Shown here one piece after another: positions 47,770-57,137 of a stretch of 64,000 bases of DNA. The first letter of the stretch is position 1. Every line of letters begins with the position of its first letter. This DNA comes from Microbacterium indicum DSM 19969. Its GTDB lineage: Bacteria > Actinomycetota > Actinomycetes > Actinomycetales > Microbacteriaceae. The stretch covers positions 1-64,000 of the forward strand of contig NZ_AULR01000004.1 in the NCBI RefSeq assembly GCF_000422385.1, read 5' to 3'. The translations under genes were made by a program, and so were the position numbers. The notes beneath the pieces were generated by a model that was not told the DNA's origin, searched no databases, and saw only the letters and a program-made list of their open reading frames with translations.

Positions 47770-49355
47770 TGCTGCTGGACACCGTGATCGAGAACGCGCG
47801 TGTCGTCACTCTCGATGCGTCGCGACCCACCGCGACCCGGATCGGGCTGTGGCGCGGCCGGATCGCCGGCCTCGATGACGACATCGACGGGATCGCCGTG
47901 GCCGAGCGAATCGACGTGGGCGGGGCGACCGTCCTGCCGGGCTTCATCGATGCGCACACGCATCTGCAGCTCACCGGCCAGGGGATGCGCGCCATCGACA
48001 TCTCTGGGGCCCGCACGCCCGCTGAGGCGCTCGCGCTCATCGGGTCCGTCGCGGCGGCCCGCGGGGTCGACGAGTGGATCGAGATCAGCGGATACGACCA
48101 GAGGGTTCTCGGCCGGGACCTCACGGCGGAGGAGCTCGACCGGGCCGCTGGGGGAAGGCGCGCGTGGGCCCGTCACATCTCCAGCCATTCGTCGGTCGTC
48201 TCGACCGCGGTCCTCGACGCGCTCCCGGACCCCGCTGCGCGGTGCCACCCCGACGTCGCCGTCGGGCTCCTGAAAGAGGATCGGCAGGCGCTCGTCTACG
48301 ACCAGCGTCTGCCCTATCGGCTGGATGACGCTGGGGAGACCGTTCGCGTCGCCGCCGAGGCGGCGCGCCGGGACGGAGTCACCTTCTGCATCGACGCGGG
48401 CGCGGGCGGATCGATCGGCAGCCTCAACCCGCTCGACCTCGACACCTTCCTGCGGCTCCGGGAGTCGCGATCGCTCCCCGTCCGCATACAGGTCATGCCC
48501 AGCTGGGACGCCCTCCGTCCCAGAGCGGCCTCCCGTGTCGACGGATTCGAGCGAGCACTCGACCTCGGACTGCGCACCGGATTCGGATCGGACATGCTGC
48601 GTGTCGGGGCGCTCAAGTTCGTGCTCGACGGCGGGATGATGGTGCGCACTGCGCGTCTCACCGAGCCCTATGCGGGAACCGATGAACGGGGCGTGTTCCG
48701 CGACGACCCGGCGCTCCTGTCAGAGCAGATCGTCGACGCACATCGGGCCGGATGGCAGCTCGCTGTCCACGCCATCGGAGATGAGGCGATCGACACAGCC
48801 ATCGCGGCGTTCCGCGAGGGCGCCGCGCAGGCTGCCGGCCACCGGCGTCGCCACCGCCTTGAGCACGGCGGCTACATCCGCGACGACCAGATCGAGGCGC
48901 TCGCGGAGCTGGGCATCACGATCGCGAGCCAGCCCTGCTTCCTGTACGACCAGGGTGACGACTTCGTCGCTCAGCTCGGCTCGTACCGTGAGGCGGGTCT
49001 CTATCGCGGGCGTTCGCTCGTCGACGCCGGTGTGCGCGTGATCGGCAGCACCGACCGCCCTCTGGCGGGAACGCCGTTGCGGATCGTGCAGTCGTTTGCG
49101 GAGCGCCGCAGCTCGCGCGGAACCGTCATCGGCGCCGAAGAGCGGCTCACGGTGCTCGAGGCGCTCGAGACGATCACGACCCACGCCGCCTGGGCCGCGA
49201 ACATGGACGACCGCCTCGGCCGGCTCCGCCCGGGCTATCTCGCCGACCTGACGATTCTCGAGCGGAACCCGCTCGAGACGCCTGTCGAGGGGATCGCGGC
49301 GATCGATGTCGTCGGCACGGTCGTCGACGGCGAGTACGAGGAGAGCCGCCCGTGA
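47769..49355 (+). CDS. amidohydrolase (YtcJ-like, amidohydrolase family 3)
   Basis: A 528-aa metal-dependent hydrolase. The metal motif DAHTHL has His63 and His65; further ligands are expected in AVHAIGDEAID, RLEHGGYI and the Asp of GSTDRPL. There is no signal peptide. Members hydrolyse N-acyl or amide bonds of varied small molecules; the substrate here is presumably what the adjacent transporter brings in. It overlaps both neighbours. Confidence 0.9.
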   Translation: MLLDTVIENARVVTLDASRPTATRIGLWRGRIAGLDDDIDGIAVAERIDVGGATVLPGFIDAHTHLQLTGQGMRAIDISGARTPAEALALIGSVAAARGVDEWIEISGYDQRVLGRDLTAEELDRAAGGRRAWARHISSHSSVVSTAVLDALPDPAARCHPDVAVGLLKEDRQALVYDQRLPYRLDDAGETVRVAAEAARRDGVTFCIDAGAGGSIGSLNPLDLDTFLRLRESRSLPVRIQVMPSWDALRPRAASRVDGFERALDLGLRTGFGSDMLRVGALKFVLDGGMMVRTARLTEPYAGTDERGVFRDDPALLSEQIVDAHRAGWQLAVHAIGDEAIDTAIAAFREGAAQAAGHRRRHRLEHGGYIRDDQIEALAELGITIASQPCFLYDQGDDFVAQLGSYREAGLYRGRSLVDAGVRVIGSTDRPLAGTPLRIVQSFAERRSSRGTVIGAEERLTVLEALETITTHAAWAANMDDRLGRLRPGYLADLTILERNPLETPVEGIAAIDVVGTVVDGEYEESRP

Positions 49356-50341
49356 TCGCCTCGCTGCCCTCGCTGCTCGATCCCGCCCTCGTCGCGCGAT
49401 TCCTGCCGGCCGAAGCCGCTGTTCGGTTCGCGACCTGGGACCTCGTGGGGGACCCGATGGGCGCCGACGCTGGCGAGATCGATGTCATCGTCACGCCATT
49501 CCACACGAGCAGCCTGACACCGAACCCCGGCTATGTCGGGCTCGCCGACATCGCCGCTGCGCTCACCCGGGCTCCGCGCACGCGCCTCGTGCAGCTGCCC
49601 TCGATCGGCTACGAGGGCGTGCCGGAACTCTTGCCGCCCGGGTGCGTACTCGCCAACGCGGCGGGGGTCATGGAAGGCCAGACAGCGGAACTGGCACTCA
49701 CCCTGCTCCTCGCCTCGGTACGAGGGATCCCCGATTTCGTCGATGCCGCGCCGAAGTGGGCGAACAGCCGGATGCCCGGTCTGCTTGGCCGTCATGTCGT
49801 GGTGCTGGGATATGGAGGCGTCGGCCGGGAGATCCTGCGACGGCTTGCGCCTTTCGACGCCCGGGTCACGCCGGTCGCCCGCACCGCGCGCGTCGATGCG
49901 TCTGGCGATCGTCCCGTCGACGTGCTCGGCCTCGACGCCCTCCAGGACGCCGTGTCGGACGCGACGGCCCTCATCTGCGCCTTGCCGCTGACAGACGAGA
50001 CACGTGGCCTCATCGGCGTCGACCTGCTGTCCCGGTTGCCCGACGGCGCGACCGTGGTCAATGTCGGACGCGGCCCGGTCGTCGATACGAGCGCGCTGAT
50101 CGCCGAGCTGCGCAGCGGCCGTCTGCGCGCCGCCCTCGACGTCACCGACCCGGAGCCGCTGCCCCCGGAACACGAGCTGTGGCGGTTGCCGCAGACTCTC
50201 ATCACCCCGCACGTCGGAGGCAACACACCCGCGATGCTCGGCCTGCTGCACAGGCTCGTCGCCGACCAGCTCGCGCTCATCCAGAGCGGCGGGAAGCCGA
50301 GAAATCTCGTCGACGCACACCCGACGGAGGCCTCCGCATGA
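49352..50341 (+). CDS. D-isomer-specific 2-hydroxyacid dehydrogenase
   Basis: A 329-aa NAD(P)-dependent dehydrogenase interconverting D-2-hydroxyacids and 2-ketoacids. The Rossmann motif is VLGYGGVGREIL (about 150-161). The catalytic Arg is in ICALPLTDETRG/NVGRGPVVD, the Glu in DPEPLPPE and the His in ITPHVGGN. The GTG start overlaps the amidohydrolase stop (GTGA). It would oxidise or reduce a product of the hydrolase. Confidence 0.92.
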   Translation: MIASLPSLLDPALVARFLPAEAAVRFATWDLVGDPMGADAGEIDVIVTPFHTSSLTPNPGYVGLADIAAALTRAPRTRLVQLPSIGYEGVPELLPPGCVLANAAGVMEGQTAELALTLLLASVRGIPDFVDAAPKWANSRMPGLLGRHVVVLGYGGVGREILRRLAPFDARVTPVARTARVDASGDRPVDVLGLDALQDAVSDATALICALPLTDETRGLIGVDLLSRLPDGATVVNVGRGPVVDTSALIAELRSGRLRAALDVTDPEPLPPEHELWRLPQTLITPHVGGNTPAMLGLLHRLVADQLALIQSGGKPRNLVDAHPTEASA

Positions 50342-51288
50342 TCCGCTACCTGATCTCCCGACTCCTGTCCTCTCTGTTCGTCCTCCTCGTCCTCTCGCTG
50401 CTCGTCTTCTCGATGGTGCGCCTCATCCCCGGCGACCCTGTCGCCGCGTTCGCCGACCCCGCGAACCCGGATCCCGAGGCGCTCGCGCTCCTGCGGCACG
50501 AGCTCGGGCTCGATCGGCCGTGGTACACGCAGTACTTCGTGTGGATTGGGGGCGTCCTCCGCGGCGATTTCGGCCAGGCGATCACGATGCCGAACGATAT
50601 CTCGACGCTGCTCGCGACGCGCCTGCCGCTGAGTCTCCAGCTCGCTGCGATGGCGACGGCCTGGGGCGTCGTGATCGGCGTGCCGGCCGGCGTCCTCGCG
50701 GCCGTGCGCGTGAACCGCTTCGGCGACGTGCTGGTGCGCGGATCGTCCTTCGTGTTCCTTGCGACACCGCCGTTCGTCATCGCGACGGTACTCATCCTCG
50801 TCAACTCGCTCTCGTTGCGTCTCCCACTCATCTCCGCGGGAGGATCCGCCGAAGGGTTCGCCTCGCGCACGGGGACCCTGCTGTTGCCGTCGCTGCTGCT
50901 CGGCCTCGCCCTCGCCGCTCTCGTCGCGCGGTTCACCCGGGGGTCGCTTCTCGACACGATCGGCCAGGACTTCGTGCGCACAGCTCGCGCGAAGGGAGCG
51001 TCGCCGTCTCGACTCGTCGCCCGCCACGCCCTGCGCAACGCGCTCATCCCTGTCACGACGATCGTCGGGATCGAGCTGGCCGGGCTCGTCGGCGGGACCG
51101 TCGTCACGGAGGCGGTCTTCGCGCTGCCCGGCATGGGAAGCCTCTTGATCAACGGCATCCGCGCGACGGATTACCCCGTCATCCAGGCCGCGGTCCTCGT
51201 CCTCGGGACGGTCTACGTCGCGATCAACCTCGTCGTCGACCTCCTCTATCCCCTGATCGACCCGAGAGTGAGGGTGCACAGCCGATGA
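50338..51288 (+). CDS. ABC transporter permease, DppB/OppB type
   Basis: A 316-aa permease with an N-terminal membrane segment (YLISRLLSSLFVLLVLSLLVF) and five more. The conserved cytoplasmic loop is TARAKGASPSRLVARHALRNALIP. The ATG at 50338 overlaps the dehydrogenase stop and has GGAGG upstream. First membrane subunit of a complete peptide/opine/nickel-type importer. Confidence 0.94.
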   Translation: MIRYLISRLLSSLFVLLVLSLLVFSMVRLIPGDPVAAFADPANPDPEALALLRHELGLDRPWYTQYFVWIGGVLRGDFGQAITMPNDISTLLATRLPLSLQLAAMATAWGVVIGVPAGVLAAVRVNRFGDVLVRGSSFVFLATPPFVIATVLILVNSLSLRLPLISAGGSAEGFASRTGTLLLPSLLLGLALAALVARFTRGSLLDTIGQDFVRTARAKGASPSRLVARHALRNALIPVTTIVGIELAGLVGGTVVTEAVFALPGMGSLLINGIRATDYPVIQAAVLVLGTVYVAINLVVDLLYPLIDPRVRVHSR

Positions 51289-52238
51289 GCGTCACACGAG
51301 GATTCACCACGCGTCCGGCGAACCGCGCGCGTTCCAATCGGCGTCGCCCCGGGCCCGCCTTCTGGGCAGGATTCGGCATCCTCGCCGGAGTGCTGCTGCT
51401 GGCAGGCGTCATGACGTTCTGGCCGCCTTATGATCCGCTTGCGACCGTCGGGGGGAACCTCGAGGGGCCAAGCGCCGCGCACCCGCTCGGGACGGACAAT
51501 GTCGGGCGTGATTCGCTCACGAGGCTCGCGCTCGCGGGGCGGTCGAGCCTCGTGATCTCGGGAGTCGCCGCACTTCTCGCCGCGCTGCTCGGGACCGCCG
51601 TCGGCCTGATCGCCGGGTACACGGGCGGCTGGGTCGACACGGTACTGATGCGGCTGGTCGACGCTGCGCTGGCGATCCCCGCGATCCTCGTGGCACTCGT
51701 CGTCGGCGTCATCATCGGCACGGGGGCGGTGCCTCTCGTGATCGCGCTGGGGATCGTCTTCGCTCCCTCCTTCGCGCGGGTGATGCGCGCCCCCGTCGTA
51801 GCGCTGCGCGAACGCGATTTCGTACTCGCGGCGCAGCTCAGCGGGGCCCGCGCGCCTCAAATCGTCCTTCGGCACCTGCTCCCGAACGCCCTGACGCCCC
51901 TGCTCGTCCAGTTCGCCTCCGTCGCTTCGGCGGTCGTGCTGCTCGAAGCGGCGTTGAGCTACCTCGGCCAAGGTGTTCAGGCGCCGGAGCCCTCTGCGGG
52001 CCGGATGATCAGCGAGTTCACGCGCTTCATGCAGCTGCAGCCGCTCGTGATCCTCTTCCCTGCACTGCTCATCGTCCTGCTCTCCGCCGGCTGGAACCTG
52101 CTGGCCGACGGCGTGCAGGAGTTCCTGCAACCCCGTCGCGAGACGCACCTGCCGCAATCGCGCAGGCGCCCCCGATCCGTTCCCTCCGCACCATCTCCCC
52201 GCACCACCGCACCCTCACGCCAGGAGGCAACATCATGA
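51285..52238 (+). CDS. ABC transporter permease, DppC/OppC type
   Basis: A 317-aa partner permease with LGTDNVGRDSLTRLALAGR after the first membrane segment, typical of DppC, and the loop LSGARAPQIVLRHLLPNALTP. The last ~45 residues are a Pro/Ser/Arg-rich tail. ATGA overlaps on both sides. Confidence 0.94.
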   Translation: MSVTRGFTTRPANRARSNRRRPGPAFWAGFGILAGVLLLAGVMTFWPPYDPLATVGGNLEGPSAAHPLGTDNVGRDSLTRLALAGRSSLVISGVAALLAALLGTAVGLIAGYTGGWVDTVLMRLVDAALAIPAILVALVVGVIIGTGAVPLVIALGIVFAPSFARVMRAPVVALRERDFVLAAQLSGARAPQIVLRHLLPNALTPLLVQFASVASAVVLLEAALSYLGQGVQAPEPSAGRMISEFTRFMQLQPLVILFPALLIVLLSAGWNLLADGVQEFLQPRRETHLPQSRRRPRSVPSAPSPRTTAPSRQEATS

Positions 52239-53818
52239 GACCATTCGCACGCACGACCGCCGCGGCACTCGCCGTCGGACTAGTCATCGCGCTCGCCGCA
52301 TGCAGCCCGGGGGCCGAGACCGCCGAGACCGCCGCGACATCCGAACCCGTCGACGGCGGAACACTGACCTGGGCGATCGGCGCGCAGCCGACGGCCGGCG
52401 GCGTCGACCCGATGATCGCGACGGCGCTCGCTGCCCAGACGATCATGGATCAGGGCTACGAAACGCTCCTCACCAAGAACGACGACGGCGAGATCGAGCC
52501 CGGCCTCGCGCTCTCGTACGACCAGCCAGATGACACGACGTTCGTGTTCACCCTGCGCGACGACGTGAAGTTCGCTGACGGATCCGACTTCACGGCCGAC
52601 GACGTCGTGTACACGTTCGAGACCTACCAGCAGGCCACGACCTCGAAGAAGGCGTACCTCGCGAATCTCGAGAGCGTCGAAGCGACCGGCGACGACGAGG
52701 TCACCTTTCACTTCTCGAGCCCCGACGGCACGTTCCTGAACGCGGTGTCCCATCGCGAGACCTTCATGATCGTCGGACGCGAGGGGTACGGCGCCGCGAG
52801 CGAGGACGAGCGCTCAGTGCAGACCTACGGCACGGGGCCGTTCCAGGTGACCGACTGGGAGGACGGCGTCAGCCTCACCCTGACGCGGAACGAGTACTAC
52901 ACGGGCGACGCCGGTCCGTACGTTGACGAGATCGTGCTTTCGGTGATCCCGGATGAGTCGACCCGTCTCTCCGCGCTTCAACAGGGCACCGTCCAGGCGG
53001 CCTACCTGGGCGACGGGACGCTCGCTGATCAGGCGGTTCAGGGCGGGCTGACACTCGGCAACCCTTCCTACACGCAGAGCCTCCCCATCTTCATCAACCC
53101 TGAGTCGGGTCCGCTCTCGGACGTCCGCGTCCGCCAGGCGGTCTCCCTCGCGCTGGACAGGCAAGCGCTCATCGACACCGCGATGTTCGGGTATGGAGAG
53201 GTGTCGACCGCGATCCCCGCGGGGGATCCGGCCGCGCCTGAGGTCACGGACGAGACGCCGTACTACACCCGTGATGTCGAGGCTGCAAAGGAGCTCCTCT
53301 CCGAGGCCGGCCAGCCCGATCCGACGATCACGCTGTCGTACTTCTCCGACGCGCTGGCAAGCCAGCACCCGATCTACGAGCTGATGCAGCAGCAGCTGGC
53401 CGAGGCTGGCATCACGCTGGAGCTCAAAGCGACTCCGACCGCCGAACTCGCGCCCATCTTCACAGCGGGCGAGACGTTCACTGACCTCGTGTCGCTGCCG
53501 TGGAGCTACCGCGCGGACCCGACCTTCTACTTCGACCCGTTCCTCTCCGAGGCCGGGGCGATGAACCACTGGTCGGGCAACGCTGACGCCGAGCGGGCCA
53601 CAGAGCTGCTCGCCGAGGCGAAGGCGGCGATCGATGAGGATGAGAAGGCCGAGCTGACCGCGGAGCTGAACGACGAGGTCGCCGAGCAGGTGCTCGTCCT
53701 CGTGCCGATGAGCGTGCCGTCGAACTTCGAGGTCTGGGACGCGAACGCGCTGCAGGGTTACGACAGCGACCCGTATGGTTCCCGCTACCGACTGACCGAG
53801 AGCTGGCTCGCAGAGTGA
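52235..53818 (+). CDS. family-5 solute-binding lipoprotein
   Basis: A 527-aa extracellular binding protein of the DppA/OppA group. The signal peptide ends in the lipobox ALAAC. The mature protein starts with an acidic linker, then GGTLTWAIGAQP; the family signature RDDVKFADGSDFTADDVVYTFE is at about 105-126. It determines the transporter's substrate, which could be a peptide, an opine or another amide. It overlaps its neighbours by 4 bp each. Confidence 0.94.
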   Translation: MRPFARTTAAALAVGLVIALAACSPGAETAETAATSEPVDGGTLTWAIGAQPTAGGVDPMIATALAAQTIMDQGYETLLTKNDDGEIEPGLALSYDQPDDTTFVFTLRDDVKFADGSDFTADDVVYTFETYQQATTSKKAYLANLESVEATGDDEVTFHFSSPDGTFLNAVSHRETFMIVGREGYGAASEDERSVQTYGTGPFQVTDWEDGVSLTLTRNEYYTGDAGPYVDEIVLSVIPDESTRLSALQQGTVQAAYLGDGTLADQAVQGGLTLGNPSYTQSLPIFINPESGPLSDVRVRQAVSLALDRQALIDTAMFGYGEVSTAIPAGDPAAPEVTDETPYYTRDVEAAKELLSEAGQPDPTITLSYFSDALASQHPIYELMQQQLAEAGITLELKATPTAELAPIFTAGETFTDLVSLPWSYRADPTFYFDPFLSEAGAMNHWSGNADAERATELLAEAKAAIDEDEKAELTAELNDEVAEQVLVLVPMSVPSNFEVWDANALQGYDSDPYGSRYRLTESWLAE

Positions 53819-54687
53819 CAGATGATCGTCTTGAAGCGCTTGCGCTGGAAGGGCTCACCATCGCTTACGGCGATGGTGAGCCCGCCGTTGCCGGCATCGA
53901 CCTCACGGTCCGCCACGGTGAGATCGTCGGCGTGATCGGCGAGTCCGGGAGCGGCAAGTCGACCGTCGCCTTGGCGGCGCTCGGGCTCCTGCCTGATAGC
54001 GCTCATGTTGAAGCCTCCCGGCGGGAGATCGCGGGGATCGACACTCGGGACATTGACGAGTGTGGATGGTCCCGGCTGCGGGGGACCCGTGCCTCGATGG
54101 TGTTCCAAGAGCCCATGACGGCACTCAACCCGTCCATGCGGATCGGCGCTCAGATTGCCGAAGTGCTACGGATCCACGGTCTCGCGAGCCGCAGGGAGGC
54201 CGCGGCCCGCGTGCTCGAGATCCTTCACGCGGTCCGCATGCCGGATCCCGAGCGCCGCGTGGGCTACTACCCTCATCAGCTCTCCGGCGGTCAGCGGCAA
54301 CGCGTCGTCATCGCGATCGCGATGGTGGCGCGTCCCGCCCTGCTTGTGGCCGACGAGCCGACGACCGCGCTTGACGTCACGGTGCAGGCGCAGATCCTGG
54401 ACCTCATCCGCTCCCTGCGCAATGAGACGAGGATGGGTGTGTTGTTCATCAGCCACGACCTGGGCGTGATCGCTCAACTGTGCGATCGCGTCGCGGTGAT
54501 GTATCGCGGGCGCATCGTGGAGTCGGGGTCGGTGTCGTCCGTGCTCGGGACCCCGCACCACCCATACACGCGTGCGCTCCTCGACAGCATCCCCCGGCCG
54601 TCGGTCGCCGCACGGTCGCCCCTCACGGTGATCTCGTCCGACAACGACTTCGCGGCACATGCCGCCTGGCACGAGGAGATCGCATGA
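53815..54687 (+). CDS. ABC transporter ATPase, DppD/OppD type
   Basis: A 290-aa ATPase. Walker A GESGSGKST is at about 42-50, the Q-loop VFQEPMTALNP, the signature LSGGQRQRV, Walker B LLVADEPTTALD, and the switch His in FISHDLG. The C-terminal oligopeptide-type extension (HHPYTRALLDSIP) is present. It pairs with the next gene. GTG start overlapping the binding-protein stop. Confidence 0.95.
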   Translation: MTDDRLEALALEGLTIAYGDGEPAVAGIDLTVRHGEIVGVIGESGSGKSTVALAALGLLPDSAHVEASRREIAGIDTRDIDECGWSRLRGTRASMVFQEPMTALNPSMRIGAQIAEVLRIHGLASRREAAARVLEILHAVRMPDPERRVGYYPHQLSGGQRQRVVIAIAMVARPALLVADEPTTALDVTVQAQILDLIRSLRNETRMGVLFISHDLGVIAQLCDRVAVMYRGRIVESGSVSSVLGTPHHPYTRALLDSIPRPSVAARSPLTVISSDNDFAAHAAWHEEIA

Positions 54688-55463
54688 GCGACGACGACCC
54701 CGTCCTCCGAGTGACGGGCCTGACCCAGCGATTCGGCCACGGAGCGCGTGCAGTGACCGCGCTCGACGACGTGGACCTGTCCGTGGCGCGAGGCGAGACA
54801 CTCGGCCTCGTGGGCGAGTCGGGTTCCGGCAAGAGCACCCTTGCACGTGCCATCCTCCTGATGCGGCGCCCGAGTGAGGGTTCGATCGCCTTCGACGGTG
54901 CTGACGTCACAGGACTCCGCGGGGCAGCACTGCGGCGACATCGCCGGCGCGTGCAGATGGTGTTCCAGGACCCGAACGACTCGCTCGATCCCCGGTTCAC
55001 GGTCGCTCGATCGCTCGCCGAGCCGCTCGGCGGCTTCGGAATGGCCCCAAGCGAGCGGCGCGAGCGGGTCGCCGGGATTCTCGAACGTGTGGGCCTTCCG
55101 GCCGAGTCGGCGACGCGCCTGCCCCACGAGTTCTCCGGTGGCCAGCGGCAGCGCATCGCGATCGCGCGCGCGATGATCGCGAAGCCCGAATTCGTCGTCC
55201 TCGACGAGCCGACTTCGGCGCTCGACGTCTCGGTGCAGGCGCAGGTCTTGAACCTGCTCGTCGACCTCCAAGAGCAGACGGGTGTGACCTATCTGTTCAT
55301 CACGCACAACCTGGCGGTCGTCACGCACGTCGCCCATCGCGTCGCGGTGATGAATGGTGGGCGAATCGTCGAGGAGGGAACCGGAGCCGAGGTGATGTCC
55401 GCGCCGCAGCACCCGTACACGCGGACCCTGCTCGACTCGATGCCCGCGCTGTATCGCACCTGA
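54684..55463 (+). CDS. ABC transporter ATPase, DppF/OppF type
   Basis: A 259-aa second ATPase. Walker A GESGSGKST, Q-loop MVFQDPNDSLDP, signature FSGGQRQRI, Walker B VVLDEPTSALD, and the tail HPYTRTLLDSMP. It is the last gene of the operon; murJ converges on it after 72 bp. Confidence 0.95.
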   Translation: MSDDDPVLRVTGLTQRFGHGARAVTALDDVDLSVARGETLGLVGESGSGKSTLARAILLMRRPSEGSIAFDGADVTGLRGAALRRHRRRVQMVFQDPNDSLDPRFTVARSLAEPLGGFGMAPSERRERVAGILERVGLPAESATRLPHEFSGGQRQRIAIARAMIAKPEFVVLDEPTSALDVSVQAQVLNLLVDLQEQTGVTYLFITHNLAVVTHVAHRVAVMNGGRIVEEGTGAEVMSAPQHPYTRTLLDSMPALYRT

Positions 55464-55535
55464 TCCGCCGGCCGCTCCCCGCCGCGTAAAGGGAGATCTG
55501 CCTGCCGGGAGGACCTCCGATCCGATTTCCGCGGG

Positions 55536-57137
55536 CTACCGCCCGAGGCGGGATCGGACGAGCGATCCGATCTGCTTCAGCTCGGGCGCCCGGAAGAGCG
55601 CCAGGACGCCGACGTAGATCGCGAGCGACACGGTGCCGATGAGCGCGCAGGCGAGGACCGCGAGGATCTTGCCCTGCGCCATCCAGCCGTCGGCGCCGCC
55701 CGCCCAGAGGTAGATCGCGAAGCCGGCCGCGCCCGCGGGGAGGGCGGCGAGCGTGAACCGGACGATCGCCCAGAGCCCGCCGCCGATCCGCAGCCCGCCG
55801 AGCTTGCGCCGCAGCAGGAAGATCGCCAGCAGGACCTGCAGGGTGCTCGAGATCGACTGCACGAGAGCGACGCCTGCGGTCAGGCCGCCGTGCAGGAAGA
55901 TCAGCGGCGTGGCGAGGGATCCCGCGATCGCGATCGCCGCCTGGAAGAGCGTGAAGAAGAACGGCGTGCGGGTGTCGCCGTAGGCGTAGAACGTGCGCTG
56001 CACGATGAACAGCACCGCCATGGGCACGAGCGCGACGAGGAAGCTGATGAGGACGGGTGCCGTCGCCTCGGCCTCGGCGAGGTCGCTCGAGAAGATCCGT
56101 GCCGCGGGGACGGCCGCGGCCATGAGCGTCACGGCGGCGAAGACCACGAGCAGGCCGAGCGTCTTGATCGCGGTGTTCATGTCGCTCTTCACGGCGTCGT
56201 GCCGCCCCGCGTGCGCGTGGTGCGACAGCTGCGTGAAGTAGGGCGTCCCGATGCTCATGACGATGAGCGAGTACGGGAGCATGAAGACGAGCCACGCGTT
56301 GAACCACATGTTGCTCGACGCGTTGACGACGGCGTCCGACGAGGCGGTCGTGATCACCCGCTGCTGCACGGCCGAGACCACGAGGCCGACGAGCAGCATG
56401 CCGACGCTCCACGTCGCGACGCGGCGCAGCTGGCCGAGGCCCATGCCGCGCCAGTGGAAGTCGGGCGAGAGGCGGAGGCCCGTGCGGCGCCAGAACGCGA
56501 AGAGGACGACCGTCTGCGCCACGATCCCGAGCGTCGCCGTGAGCCCGAGGAACACGATCATCGTGCCGTCGTAGGCCTCGATGTCGCGGCGGCCGGGGCC
56601 GAACAGCCACATGAAGAGGCCGAAGCCCGCGATCGAGACGATGTTGTTGGTGATCGGCGCCCAGGCGTAGGGCGCGAAGATGCCGCGTGCGTTGAGGGTC
56701 TCGCCGACGAGGGCGAACATGCCGTAGAAGAAGACCTGGGGGATGCACCAGTACGCGAAGGCGACCGCGAGCTCGTACTGCGCGTCGGTCTGGAACGACG
56801 AGATCAGGCCGATGAGGAGCGGCGCGATGACGGTCGCGATCACGGTGACGGCCAGGAGGATAACGGTCGCGAGCGTGAAGAGCTTCGACAGGAGGCGCCT
56901 GCCGCCGTCCTCCTCCTGCGACCACTTCACGATCTGCGGCACGAAGACCGCCGTGAGGACGCCGGTCGAGATGACCTGGAAGATGTAGTTCGGCATCTGG
57001 TTCGCGATCGCGAACGCGTCGGCGCCGAGCCCGCCCGCGCCGATGGCCGACACGAGCACGATCGAGCGCAGCAGCCCCGTGACGCGAGAGGCGAGGGTTC
57101 CCGCCGCGATCATGGCGCTGGATCTGCCGAGATTCAC
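55536..57137 (-). CDS. murJ: lipid II flippase MurJ
   Basis: A 533-aa MOP-superfamily protein with about 14 membrane segments that exports the peptidoglycan precursor lipid II. The N-terminus SSAMIAAGTLASRVTGLLRS and the QMPNYIFQV segment are characteristic. The GTG start at 57137 overlaps the stop of the DUF6049 gene (GTGA), so the two are co-translated. Unlike the mycobacterial form it has no long C-terminal kinase-like extension. Confidence 0.95.
   Translation of the reverse strand: MNLGRSSAMIAAGTLASRVTGLLRSIVLVSAIGAGGLGADAFAIANQMPNYIFQVISTGVLTAVFVPQIVKWSQEEDGGRRLLSKLFTLATVILLAVTVIATVIAPLLIGLISSFQTDAQYELAVAFAYWCIPQVFFYGMFALVGETLNARGIFAPYAWAPITNNIVSIAGFGLFMWLFGPGRRDIEAYDGTMIVFLGLTATLGIVAQTVVLFAFWRRTGLRLSPDFHWRGMGLGQLRRVATWSVGMLLVGLVVSAVQQRVITTASSDAVVNASSNMWFNAWLVFMLPYSLIVMSIGTPYFTQLSHHAHAGRHDAVKSDMNTAIKTLGLLVVFAAVTLMAAAVPAARIFSSDLAEAEATAPVLISFLVALVPMAVLFIVQRTFYAYGDTRTPFFFTLFQAAIAIAGSLATPLIFLHGGLTAGVALVQSISSTLQVLLAIFLLRRKLGGLRIGGGLWAIVRFTLAALPAGAAGFAIYLWAGGADGWMAQGKILAVLACALIGTVSLAIYVGVLALFRAPELKQIGSLVRSRLGR

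Noticed and set aside
55464..55535. Possible copy of the 37467 palindrome between module C and murJ
   Set aside because: Only loose similarity (ctgcctg and nearby gatccgat) and no long inverted repeat could be established.
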